Assembly (NCBI GenBank): GCA_963966185.1
Contig: CAWZYM010000380.1
Coordinates: forward strand, 503,501-567,500
Direction of reading: 5' to 3'
Length of the DNA: 64,000 nt
DNA from: Rhabditoides inermis
Taxonomy: Eukaryota; Nematoda; Chromadorea; Rhabditida; Rhabditidae
Within the stretch, counting starts at the first letter, position 1; each line of letters starts with the position of its first letter. Below, piece by piece: positions 38,206 to 50,100 of the stretch. The position numbers were made by a program, and so were the translations under genes. The notes beneath the pieces were generated by a model that was not told the DNA's origin, did no database searches, and saw only the letters and a list, made by a program, of their open reading frames with translations.

Positions 38206-39429
38206 CAACAATCATCAACATGTTTGGATAATAATCACTTAATTTATTCCAGAATTGACACGAGTAGTCCCTATTGTTTGTTGTTTGGCGGTGTTGGTCC
38301 TCTAGTCGAGTGGTCCGCTTACTGGGGAGCGGGAGAGGCGGGGGCGGGAGCAGCGTTGCCCATGTACAAGTCAATACGGTGCACCAGAGGGTCCACGAAA
38401 GAGACGTACAGCTTCTGAGCGCCCAGAGTCTGCGGAAGGTAGAGGTACAGCAGGAAGATGGACTGAAAGCAACAACGTCAATATAATCAATCGATAATCA
38501 ATCGATAATCAATCGATAATCACTCAAGAACCACCTTGAGGAGGTAGTAGAAGGGGAACCAGCTCATGATTCCCTCGGCGAAGAAGTCCATGCAAGCGAA
38601 CACTCCAAACACAGTCCAGTACGTCAGCCACTGAGTATCGTCGTCCTTGCGGTCAGTGCGGATAGCCTGCAAGGATACGGTACATGATAATACGATTATA
38701 AGGTACGGTAAACTACAGTACCTTGACGGAAGCATAGGCGGGGTAGGCGAATCCGATCATGTTACAGAGGAGCTGGGCAGCCGATCCGAGAATGAGGTAG
38801 AGAGCGACGATGGCTCCGCCCACAGAAGCCATCTGCTCCCTCTTCACTCCAGTCTGCTTCTCCACCTCTCCGAGCTTCGCATCCACCAACGGACCATGCG
38901 ACGCGTACAGGTACATCAGAGCGCCCGCCTATATGGTACGGTAATCACGGGGTGGGTACGGTAGGTACAGTACCTTGATGCCGTCGATTGCGGAGGAGGA
39001 GGAGGAGGGGGCGGCCTCCTGTTGCTGGGAAGGCGACTGGGCGGTAACGAATGAAGCCATTGTAGGGAGGACGAGTAGAGAAGGAGTGGCTACCCAGTCC
39101 GATCGAACCCCTTTTGTACCACCCAGCACCCATGCAAAGTGAAACGATAATGGGACAATCATTTGCGTTACTAATTTATGATAATTAAGATGCAAATATG
39201 CGAGCCTTAACGGAGTGCACGTGCGGCGTGCGCATAAATGCTGGGTTCTCTGAGAGTTCTTGAATGAAACGGGATGTTCTTTTGTAAATGGCCTTTTTCA
39301 GTACGATGGTGTTGTTAAATTACGTTAAAATATTTTATTATCAAAGTACATATTGAAAGGATGGCATGTGAAAGTCATATCAGTGTCCATATCCATAGGA
39401 AGGCTGTCCGTAGTAGGAAGTCTTGGGCT
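38206..39429 (-). repeat. inverted duplication, left copy
   Basis: This segment is nearly identical, in opposite orientation, to 55204-56441. Homology runs from within the last exon of the Gly/Tyr-rich gene through its 3' end and the whole REEP-like gene, ending about 110 bases past its stop. Differences seen include three versus five copies of a TCGATTGATTA unit in intron 3 and a few single bases. Confidence 0.92.
38319..39060 (-). CDS. yop-1-like: REEP5/6-Yop1-like ER-shaping protein (TB2/DP1/HVA22 family), copy A
   Basis: Four exons (38974-39060, 38722-38928, 38535-38666, 38319-38462) encode 189 residues. The core LLCNMIGFAYPAYASVK, then DDTQWLTYWTVFGVFACMDF, then SWFPFYYLLK is diagnostic of the TB2/DP1/HVA22 domain, whose hydrophobic hairpins curve tubular ER. 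The N-terminus is Ser/Gln-rich and the tail Ala/Pro-rich. The protein appears identical to copy B at 55573-56327; one synonymous difference (GAC/GAT for Asp in exon 3) is visible. It lies about 320 bases downstream of the Gly/Tyr-rich gene on the same strand. Confidence 0.93.
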
Positions 39430-40031
39430 CGTATCCATAGTTGGGCTGGTAGAAAGGCTGGTAGGCAGAGTAGGCGGGGGCGGGACCATAGTAGGCGGGA
39501 CCAGACTGGCTACCGTAGCCATAGCCAGCTCCGTACTCCTAGATTAATGTTTTGAGCAAGAAAAACGTTTGACGAGATTGACTAATTTGTGATTTGTTCT
39601 AGAGTACCATACCTTCCCCGCTCCGTATCCCTTGTTGTAACCTCCCTGATAGTCGCTCTTCTTTCCGTGGTCGTAGCTACCGTAATCTCCGTGCTTCTCA
39701 CTACCGTATTCACTGCCCTTGGACGAACCGTACCTATAAACGCAAAGCAATTCAGTCTGTACGGTTGTGATATGTGATATCTCCAGAAAACAACTGACTT
39801 GGTTTCATGCGAGTAGTTGTCTCCGTGTTTCTTTCCGAATCCATTACCATACCCGCTACCGTATCCATAATCACCGTATCCACCCAGTTGACCGTAGCCA
39901 TAACCACCACCGTAAAGATCTGAAAAGGATATGGTACTGGTACTGGGTTACTGTGAATGAAAAAGTAAGTTACTGTACTCACTGGCTGCGACGGTAGCGA
40001 GAAGAGCAGAGGAGAAGAGGAGGGTACGCAT
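39380..40031 (-). CDS. secreted Gly/Tyr-rich repeat protein
   Basis: Four exons (39984-40031, 39799-39919, 39613-39733, 39380-39538) give about 149 residues. A signal peptide (MRTLLFSSALLATVAA) is followed by low-complexity sequence of GYG, YGS and KHGDY motifs, then a Pro/Tyr/Gln-rich end (PAYSAYQPFYQPNYGYEPK). Such composition is typical of extracellular matrix, cuticle or antimicrobial Gly-Tyr peptides of nematodes; the exact role is unknown. The last 49 bases of coding sequence and the 3' end are duplicated at 55204 beside REEP copy B, without the rest of the gene. Confidence 0.8.
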
Positions 40032-40099
40032 TGTGGAATGAGGTGCGAGAGAAGGGGGAGAGGAGGATATTTATAGGTGGCAGAGAGTGAGAATCGAGA

Positions 40100-40124
40100 A
40101 TCGAGAATAGAGAGAGAGAGAGAA

Positions 40125-40159
<35 letters not shown>

Positions 40160-40162
40160 GAA

Positions 40163-40204
<42 letters not shown>

Positions 40205-40209
40205 AAAGC

Positions 40210-40257
<48 letters not shown>

Positions 40258-40260
40258 CGC
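40100..40260. repeat. (GAAA)n/(GA)n microsatellite
   Basis: GAAA and GA repeats just upstream of the Gly/Tyr-rich gene (polypyrimidine on its sense strand). 40261-41717 beyond it shows no supported gene apart from a further GA tract at 41384-41422. Confidence 0.9.
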
Positions 40261-41382
40261 GTCGTACCGGTTCCGGGTGCATTGTTGCAGCGAGTAGTCT
40301 GTGTATTATAGCGGTTTGAATGTGGCAAGCGTTTTTTTGTGAGATCGAGTCTCGAAGAAAGAGAAGAAGAGAAAGTGAGGGCGATTGGATTATAATGCAT
40401 CGACTAGCAGAGACATTTGAAACATGACAATTGTTGAAGTTTTGTCGAAGAAACCTATTCATGTATTAAAGCTTTTTAGGGGTGATCATCACTTGTACCG
40501 AAAAAAAATTATCGGACTTGAAACTAAATAGTTGAATTTAGCCAGAAGTAGTTGAACTGAAATTGAACAGTAGTTCGAGGTGAAGTCGTGGTTTGTGAAT
40601 AGTGGCGACGAGACAATGTACATTATATATTTTATACATATTCTATACAATGTACCTTATACAAAAAAGAAAAAGATGCGTGTTTTGATTACATTCTGTT
40701 TTTAATTGGCGCACAAGCGAAACTACAATCCTAATATCTTACGTACAGACATCACATTCGAAGTTGTATTGTATTCAGTAGTTTCAGTAGTTGTTAGAAG
40801 GCATTATGGATAAAATTTTGTCTTTTCGAATATAGATAGAAAGGCATTTCGGGTCTAGATCGGACAAAATGACAGTTGCTTTATGGAATTTCGAAATGTC
40901 TTGTTTTGGTAGTTTAATAGTGTAATTGTAATAGGCCCAAACGTTGGTTCATCGTTGAGTGAACTTTTGTTTCATGAAATTGAAGCGTTTTGTTCTTGTA
41001 CCTGCTGCTCTCACAAGTTGATATAAATCTCCATGGAAACCCGTCTCATCTTCCTTTCTCCCATCAACAGATTACGGTAACACCATCTTACCACATCAAT
41101 GGTGTCCGTATCTCATCCTGACATGGTTCTTGTTATCCGAAACGTGTGAAAATATCGTGCAACAAGAAATAAATTGCTTTGTTACCTTACAGGCACTCGA
41201 ACTTAAGCGGGTTAGAAAAATGGTACAGAGATATAAGTGAACACGATTTGCTGGTGTTATAACAATAACATTAGATTGTACATATTATTCGAGTGTGAGA
41301 GAGTGGTATCGAACGACAGTGGTGTGCGAAAAGACTCCGGCATTGCCTTGGAAACGCTAGATATTGTATACATACATTCCTT

Positions 41383-41428
<46 letters not shown>

Positions 41429-41717
41429 ATGCCCACCTCTCTTTGGCACATTTCTCCGCCATTGTATTTCCATGGCGATATCGCGTTATGAATAATTGTT
41501 GGTATAGAACTTTTATGGGCTTGTAATGGCTATCGCGTCATGTTGTAGACCATCTCTGTCTCTCTCTCTCTATTTTTCTCTCTTTCTCTCTCTCAATCTA
41601 CATTCTAGTGGTGGGAGAGTCCAATCCTCCCGGCGTCTCATCCCCCCTCCCAGTCGTCTCTCAATGTGAACAGGAGGTATGCCCCGTCTCCTATAGTGCC
41701 TTCACTCTTCTACAGAC

Positions 41718-42853
41718 ATGGGAAACGTGTGTGGATCGGGCGGTAAGGTGGGTCATACTGTACGTGTACTTATTGTAGAGTGAGTAAGATTTTGAAGCCG
41801 GAACCCATCCTAGGTGTGTATACTTGTATTCATGCACTGTGAATGTGTGTGCCAATGCTGATCTTGTTTGTGTGTTCCGAGTGTGAATATACTGTACGTC
41901 TGAAACTACAACTACAATTAGCCTTTTTTATAACTATTCTAATAAGTCTTTTTTAAGCATAATTGATGAGCTCTGCGTACCGAATGAATTCATTGGTAGC
42001 GCGCAATCCTGCACCAATTGTGCTATTGTAGGGACCACAATGAGATTTTCAAATATTTGGATATGGTATAGCAATGAGTTCATAAATGTGGTCCATTTAA
42101 GCTGATTTCAAAAATATATAATGCTCGTAGGGTTCATCGTTCACATTGCGCTCTAGTTCCGCACGGCGCAGCGCCTCAGAGCGCGCGCTCACATAGGGAA
42201 AGTGCGACAGAAGGCGGCTAGATCAAAGCACTGATGACGTCATCGATAGTTAAATAATGAACATATACGTTTATAATAGTATCACTAGGTTTTGTTTGAC
42301 TGTAATCGATAAGTACTCGATGAAATACGTCTTTTATGTTAGCATTTTTCATTACTCACTTTGAGCGATGGCGGCTAGATCAAAGAAATATGACGTCATC
42401 GTATCACTTTTTACCGATTCTCACTACTTTACAGGGTACATGATCGCATAAAAAATATACCGTTAGAACCAGCGCGAAATGGCGAATCACTCTATGCTAA
42501 TTAGAGCACATCATGTGTCCAGTGAGAAAATGTTACATGATTTCGCCGGGCTCTCTGCAACTCACGTTGTGGTCCCTAGTGCTATTGATCCTATCCTATG
42601 CATATGACACGTTACTGGAAAATTCAATTTTACACTGGCACTGGGAGAGAAACTAGAAAATCCTGTAAATATAGTTAAGTAAGTAGTAACTGGAAGTTTC
42701 ACCAATAGTGAATAACCGCAACGTGTTGTACCGTTTCAACTGTCACTTTTGCTTCGTGTAGAACTCAGTGGGAGCGTCGCCCGCGCCAGCCCCGCAGGAG
42801 AAGAAAGCAGAGGAGAAGCTGCCCGCGCCACCCAAGGCCCCCAGCGTGCGTTT

Positions 42854-42902
<49 letters not shown>

Positions 42903-45900
42903 CTAATTCACACACAATGTACCTTCTTTTTTTACATATTTTCCCCACACTTCTTCTCTTTCACGTCACTGTTACTTTCGTGTTCTCCGTTCTCTGTCTG
43001 TTTTCACCGCACCTCTCTTCTCAGTGCATGCCGCACTTGTTTTCTCGCTGCTTTTTGATCGCCTAGACATCAAATTACAAATATCACCGCTTTCACTGGC
43101 ATTCCACATTCGCGTGTGACACACTCTGTGAATGTGAAAGAGTGAAAGTTATGTGCTTGTGATATGTGGTATGTAGGTTAGACTATTAATCGATAGTTCA
43201 ATACTCGACTCGATCGATTCAGCCGGCGCCATCTGCGAGACCGGAGGTGGATGAGGACAACAACTACTCCACCAGCAGATTGTTGTTGTTGGGTGAGGCG
43301 AGAGAGGGGAGATTGTACGCACTTTTGTATCTGTGTCACTGTGTCAAATCAATACGTTTCCTTACTGCGAAATACCGTTCACGTCATTTGTGACCAAATT
43401 AATGTAATGTTTCGCAGATGTTTTGCGAGTCAAAAAACTATCATCTGTCACATTTTGGAGAAATGCATGGGAAATGTGATATGTATATATTCTAATAGAA
43501 ATAATCATGGTTGTTGAGCGTTTCTTTCAGGCGCTGCCGAATCTGGCAAAACCACGTTGCTCGAGCAAATACGGTTCGTTTTCCTTCATATCATGTTACC
43601 AAGTTTAAGAGAACCCTAATGCATTTTTCCTTCAGAATTCTCTACAAGCAAAACTTCAATGACGCCGAGTTGTTTCACAGAAAGTGAGTGAACTTTGTGG
43701 GTCGGGGCTTCAACTGGCGAGAAACGGGCGGTTTTTTTATTCGTTAGCTGCTTCTTACATAGTATTCATCAATAAAAGTACAGGAACTAGACTTGATGAC
43801 GTCACAGACCTGACGGCTCATAATACCTGTCGATTGAGGTCGTTCATCTACCACAACATAGTGGAGTCGATCCGGCAGCTCATCAACTATGCGACCAAGT
43901 GCGGAGTGCAACTCAGCCCGGACAATCAGGCGAGTGTTCTCGAACAAGGAACAGTACAGTGAGATGCTCGCAGAACAAGGGTGGTGCTGGTGAGATCGGA
44001 AGAAAGCGGTAGAAAGTCAGGGTTGTCTGACACCTTTTTTAGGAGCACGTAGCACGCATCTTCGAGTTGGACGACGACCACTTCGGCCGTTTCACACCCG
44101 AAGTCGAGAAAGTGGGCAGAGCTGTTTTTTTTAGCTTCTGTATCACACCACACATACGACATTCAACATTCAAAAGTTATGTCAAAAGTTCAAACACATT
44201 ACACGTACGCCGATTTTATCAAATTGAAAGCGGTGCATTCTTTTTTTCCAGGCGATCGTCTCTTGCTGGCAGGATGCGGCTATTCAGGAGTTGTACAAGA
44301 AGAGGAGCGAGATCAACCTCAACGACAGCACCAAGTAGTGAGTGACACACTCTATTGCAATCAGTTTCATAGTACATAGTGTCCACTAAAATCTAGTTTT
44401 TAATTCTTTATTCATTTCATGATCCATACGTTTCACAAGATTCCTATATTCGAATATCCCAGCCTTCAATGCCGAATGCGAAATTCACGTCTGCCCACAA
44501 CTATTGAAATTAGTTCATTTTCTAACTCATGGAAATATCGATCTGTATTTATCGTGTTGCAGTTTCCTGGACAACCTGTCCTCTATCAATGCCCTCGACT
44601 TCCACCCTTCTCCCAAAGACCTCATCATGTCTTATGTGCCCACGATAGGAGTCCAAAACGTCATATTCACCAGTAATAAACGCAGCTTCCAGTAAGTAGC
44701 GTCTTTTTCTTTTTCTTTTTTTATACATGCACTGCGCCCTTAATCCCCTCAATCAAACCACTTCGATACTTCCATTTTCGGGAAAATTTGGGTATTTAGA
44801 AATTTCAGTTATGAGAAACATGTGTACATTTAATTAGTTTACAGTCATGTTGCGATGCGACACTTTGAGTATTTTTTTTCTCAAAAATTCAAACCTTTCG
44901 GGTTTTTTCTCGAAATTCTATTCGAGACATCGAAACGAGTTGTGTTTTGAAAGTAAAAAAAAAGATATTTACACACCTTAATATCATAGCAAGGAAAACA
45001 AGACGGCAAAATCAGCACTTGCAGATTGTTCGATATCGGGGGTCAGAAGATCGATCGAAGGAAATGGGCGACGATGTACGATGGAATCGATGCGATGTGG
45101 GTATTGCTGTTATTGATTGTTATTGATTCGATGCATGCAGTCTCTTCTGTCTCGCCGTCTCCGAATATGATCAAGTAATGGTGGAGGACGGAGAAACGGT
45201 AAGTAATACTAGTACTACTGCAAGTACGTGAACAATGTACTTTTGATGCTAGCAAAGATATTCAAAATATTTTGATAACAATTATATTTTATATCATTTC
45301 AGAAAGTCACTTTCTTTACAAATTTTGACTATTTCAACTAATTGTATTATCAGAATCGTCTCGACGACTCCCTGTCTCTTCTAGAACGAATCGTCAACGA
45401 ACCGAAATTCAAAAACACCCCGCTGTTTGTATTTTTGAATGAGGTACGGTGACCTGGTTATCATGTATACTCTATGCGTTAACAATATATTTCATCATTG
45501 AACCCTTATATTAATTCTCAATGTTTTCATTTTAGATCGATGTATTCAAAGAGAAGATCAGCGTTATCGATTTGAAACAGTATCGATCCGACTACGAAGG
45601 TATTTTATATTAGAAAACGTGTATTTACAATGGTTTAATTTGAAGGTATAATTCAGGATCATCTTTCAACGACGCGCTAAACTACATCGAAAAAATAGTC
45701 AAGGTATGAAATAATGAAGTACTGTCTAAATCAGTTCAGTAGTTTTTATATTTGTCAAATGTCATAATTTCAATACTTTGCCGCAATGATGTTCTGAGCG
45801 CTGAAAGAAAGTGTAGGATTTGTGTTTTCAGGATCGTCTATCGAACCATTTCGGCTCTTACATATACAAGACATGTATGATAGACACAGAAGACACTGGA

Positions 45901-45942
45901 AAACAACTCGATGATGTATTCAAGAAACTACTCAAAAAGTAG
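41718..45942 (+). CDS. gpa-like: divergent heterotrimeric G-protein alpha subunit
   Basis: Fifteen phase-consistent exons, 363 residues: 41718-41747, 42762-42845, 43223-43292, 43531-43573, 43636-43683, 43839-43929, 44043-44111, 44252-44337, 44563-44691, 45025-45096, 45141-45198, 45354-45443, 45536-45599, 45657-45703, 45832-45942. MGNVC supplies myristoylation and palmitoylation sites. Residues about 11-50 are Pro/Ala/Lys-rich in place of the usual N-terminal helix. The P loop is GAAESGKTT. Helical domain and LNDSTKYFLDNL are recognisable. Switch I reads SYVPTIG (family RVxTTG), switch II DIGGQK, G4 FLNEID (family NKxD), G5 TCMIDT (family TCATDT). The intron after 43929 has a GC donor. AATAAA is at 46214. 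Membership is certain; ordinary GTPase cycling is not. Confidence 0.93.
42029..42578 (+). mobile_element. Mutator-like MITE, copy 3 (9-bp TSD GTGCTATTG)
   Basis: 550-bp copy of the family at 20265 and 22458, ends TAGGGACCACAATGAGA and CGTTGTGGTCCCTA, flanked by GTGCTATTG at 42020-42028 and 42579-42587. It lies in intron 1 of the G-alpha gene. Confidence 0.9.
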
Positions 45943-46251
45943 ATATGTACTTTCTTCACCCGTTTTATGTAGCTATGGTACTTACTGTTAGAGTATGTAA
46001 TATACTCTTATTTCTAATAAGAAAAGATCACTGTGATTCCAAGTTCTTCACGAAAACTGACATAGTTATTGTATCGTTCTACAGGTAGCAGTTTGAAACA
46101 CACCATACATATTTATATTTTGTGTTTTCTACCATTTTTGTCAGAACTTTTCATCGCAGAGACACTATTTCGCACTTCCAATGTCATTTTTTTTCATTTG
46201 TGTATATGATTTCAATAAAATAAATTATTACACATAACAAAAATTCTCTTT

Positions 46252-46372
46252 CGAAAAGTACACGAGTAAAGAGGAGTGGTTTGGTTTTGATCTAACTCAA
46301 CAAAAGCACATGCATAAAATCTCTTCGCAGCTGACTAAAATTTCAAAACAAACCTGCTCTTTCAAACGATGT
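46252..46372. repeat. diverged TIR arm related to the element at 35735
   Basis: Shares AAAAGTACA(C)GAGTAAAG, AACAAAAGCACATGCATAAAA and AACCTGCTCTTTCAAACGAT with the arm at 35735-35860. No opposite arm was found downstream. It abuts the first ATG of the next gene. Confidence 0.6.
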
Positions 46373-49300
46373 TTCAAAACTCTAATTGTTTTCTTGTTAA
46401 AGATACAAGATTATATTACGATACACTCCGTTCGATTGCCGCTTTTGAATCTGGACGTTTAAAAGTGAACCCTGCATGCCCGCATGTTTATTTTGGCCCC
46501 GCGCACGCATGGAGTGCGATGGGTCAACATATTTTTTATTCTATAAGAGGGTCAAACTCTCGTTTCTTGTTTTGTAATGGGGAGGACATAGAGTGGGAAT
46601 GGAGAACATTGGCAATGGAGGAGGTTGACTGGTCAGCTGTGGCCGGCGTATTTGCCAAAAACTTGGTGTACGATCAGTACATGAGCCGCCAACAGTTCAA
46701 CGCGCACGCCTCCAACAACAACATCCCCACCACAGATGAAATGAACGCGATCATCAACAAGAAGCAGAGGTATGTTTCATTTATGCTGTACGTTTATAAT
46801 AATAATAATAATAATGTATTTATTCATAATCAGAAATCACAAAATCACAACACACAGCATCCAACAAACTAACGGTCAGACCCGTGAGTAGGGACAAAGT
46901 GATGACTGTGACAGAGCCCATTGGCACCCATACGAGCGCATAGAATGGGTTGTCATCTCAAACACAGACACAGAAACTACTTCAACCGTCCAGAACAGAA
47001 AGGAATCAAACTCGGGCTACCTAGTCGCCTGAGAGCAATCAATTTATATACGGGTGGGGTCATCTACAGTAAAACGAGAGAAGTTATTTGTGAAAAAAGA
47101 CATTAGTCGTACTCTGAAGTCCGTCTTTTTAAATTGGCATACTGTATTTGAATCTAAGAGATTCCAGTATTTCACTACTCGATGTGTGATAAAACTCTGG
47201 CTAAGGGTGGTCTTGGAGATACTCTGTAATTTCAAGCCATTCGAACGCAATGATGATGATCTTGAATTTGCAAGCATGAAGGGATTGGGAGCGTTTACGA
47301 AACCATACAGATAGCTATGAACAAGGCGCAAATCTGACAAAGTTCTGCGAGTCCACAGTGTGTCAAGCTCCAATTGTTTCAGTCGAAAATGATATGACAG
47401 TTTCGGGGCAAGCATTCTAGTGAAGGATCTTTGCACAGCTTCTAATTCGTTAGTTTGAGTTACGTTAAGTGCAAGAAGCACCTCACTACCGTACTCGAGA
47501 ACTGGTCGTATTTTATATTTATAGAAGTTTAAAAACAACGACTCATTCCGTTGGAAGGCCATTCGTAATACACCGATTCGGGAAGATGTTTTCTGAATGA
47601 TTTTTCTGATATGCTCGCTTGGACTGAGATCGGTTGTGAGATAAATACCAAGATCTTTGATTGAGTCAGTGCAGGCTATTACGGAGCCATCACACATATA
47701 TACAGACTTCATGGCACGTTTTCCAAAATGAATAACTCTGGATTTAGCAGCCGATAGTAAGAGTTGGCGCTCACCAAGCCATTGATGTACATTTACCAAG
47801 TCAGTTTCGAGTAAAACCTTAAAATTGGGAATGTTTTGTGGAATTGACAGTTTCATGTCATCCGCGTACAAGAAGTATTTGCTATATTTGATAACGGAGC
47901 CGATTCCATTTACATAGATCAAGAAAAGTAGAGGTCCAACAACACTACCTTGTGGTACACCACTAAGAACTGGAATCCAATCTGATAGTCCTGTGCCCAC
48001 CCTTACCGACTGAGTGCGGTCGGATAGAAACAGGTTTAACCACCGGAGAGTTTTTCCATCAATCTTATATGACCTGCATACCTCATTTAATCTTCTATGA
48101 ACAACTGAATCAAACGCCTTTTTAATATCTAGATAAATCGTGTCTACCGGTATTTTTTTATCCAAATGTTCAACTAAATATCCTACATATTCAACCATTT
48201 GACTTGTTGTGCCTCTACCATCGAGAAAACCATGCTGCTGTGGATTTATTATGTTGTACTTCCACAAATGACATCGAATGTTATAGCATAGCATTCTCTC
48301 AAACACCCGGCTTGCGCAACAGGTCAACGTAATAGGTCGATAGTTAGTGCATTGTGTTTTATCACCACTTTTGAAGACCGGGACAACTATACCCTTACGC
48401 CATATTGATGGAATAACACCCTCATGAAAACACTGTGAGAAAATTATCGATAGAGGTTCTGCGATGACAACAGCGAGGGCTTGTAAAATAATAGAGGGGA
48501 TCTCATCTGGTCCACAGGATATTTTTCTTTTAGTTCTTTTCAGGTATTCGTAAACACAATGGGGACTGAAATCTACGTCTGCTATCGAGTGGGCACCAGG
48601 ATGGTCTTGTAAATGGAATGGCTCGTTATTATCTCTCGAGAAGACCGAGCCAAAGAACTCATTGAATAGAGTGGCTCTTTCTCGATCGTCTGAGACTACT
48701 CTACCACTACTATCAGTTAGATCCGGAATGGGGTCAACCGGTGCTAACTTCGATTTTACATATTGCCAGTAGCGCGCAGGAGAGGAACTGTTCAGGATGT
48801 GTGCTTCTCGTTCTTGTATGCATTGTCTGATACTTCGACGATACTCTTTCAGTAAGCACTTATAACGCTCTCGATCCTGTATGCTACTGGAAGTTTTCTG
48901 CCGATGGTGCAACCGTCTTACTCTATTTTGAAGTTTTTCTAGCCATTTTGGGAATTTTGGAGAGTGATCACGGTTGACTTGTATTTGAGGTATACGGTAG
49001 CGTATTGCGTCTTTTATAATGTCACAGAATCGGGAATAACGGGAATTTATATCAGAGTCTGACAACTCAGCTGACCAATTCACCAAAGAGAGATCTTGGA
49101 TAATAGCATTGTAGTCACCGTTACGATAGTCATAAGCAGCGTGGGCAGTATCACGCGCTCTTTTGCATATCAACGTCATTTCTCCTTCCACACAACAATG
49201 ATCAGAATACGCGATCCCCACACGCACATTATTGATTATAGTCATCATGTTCTATTGAAGTCAACCATAGGTTCAATCCCGTACTGGGATATGAACTGCT

Positions 49301-49985
49301 CGATGCGCGGACTGAGAATACGGAGTGGTGTGAATGTGGAGGGTGCGTACTTGTGCCGCATGCGGCAGTAGCTGAACACTACTGTTGCAAAGAGATGGAG
49401 AGCGCATACACCCCTTTCTCCGCTACGCTGTTCGAAAAGGGAAAAAGAACCAAATGCTTGACTCTTCTGCAGGAATTAAAAAATCTCTGCACGGAACAGA
49501 AGGTTAAATTATTTATTGTCATGATACATACATGTCATGTAAGATGTAACACACACACGAACGACACAACACTCCATTTTTGCAATACGAAAATCTGACA
49601 AATACGAAAACCCAATATCCCCATTGTTCCCTACTTATTCCACTTTTCCTGCAGTTCGTGGAGACGTGCGCAGTCGCTGCATGGGACACGTCGTACTCGT
49701 TCCGCACTCCAGTTACGCTCCGCTCGCTAGAACTGAAAAACAAGTTAGTTTCGTGATATGGTTATGTATACGTGATATGGTTATGTTGTCTATCACTGCC
49801 CAATCACATGTTTGCAACAATGAACCATATCTGATATGATAACACTTAAAAATAACTATTGATTGATTTAGATGAAATGTTATGAGTGTAACATATGCTT
49901 TCGCAAAACCCACCGTATCTTCTCTGCTCCTTCGAACTTGACGAGGGCTGATCAGTGGGCGCAGTCTATGTTTGTTCACCGGTAA
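46369..49985 (+). CDS. protein with P2X7-C-like Cys cluster, interrupted by a retrotransposon in intron 1
   Basis: Exons 46369-46769 and 49271-49502 join exactly in phase across the inserted non-LTR element; 49655-49743 follows in phase. A last block 49871-49985 (MKCYECNICFRKTH, then ADQWAQSM) joins only with a weaker donor. Exon 2 carries EWCECGGC, then AEHYCCKEME, which is the WCxCGxC...CC signature of the zinc-binding cytoplasmic domain of P2X7 receptors. That domain also occurs in many invertebrate proteins without a channel, and no channel is seen here. Exon 1 is soluble-looking (VDWSAVAGVFAKNLVYDQYM). Function unknown. The start next to a transposon-like arm raises the chance that this gene was carried by a DNA transposon. 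Confidence 0.6.
46795..49262 (-). mobile_element. non-LTR retrotransposon with intact RT frame, second full-RT copy
   Basis: Minus-strand frame 47044-49248 (734 codons): the end of an endonuclease (GIAYSDHCCVEG), then RT with [54 protein letters not shown] and the catalytic YFLYADDMKL. It is related to but clearly diverged from the copy at 12247. The 3' tail ends in an ATT repeat (complement of the AAT repeat at 46797-46815). It is 5'-truncated within the endonuclease. It separates two exons of the P2X7-C-like gene. Confidence 0.88.
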
Positions 49986-50100
49986 ACCTAATAGGAATGT
50001 TGACTATTGTATCGCCTCACTTCTACTGTCAGATAAAAAAGTAATCTAAGATCGACGCCCGCGCAAAACAACACAAAGGAATAAAAATGATAATAAAGAA

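Noticed and set aside
38319..40031. Operon of the Gly/Tyr-rich gene and REEP copy A
   Set aside because: Same strand and ~320-base spacing are suggestive, but copy B keeps an intact gene with only a fragment of the upstream gene, and no trans-splice evidence is visible.
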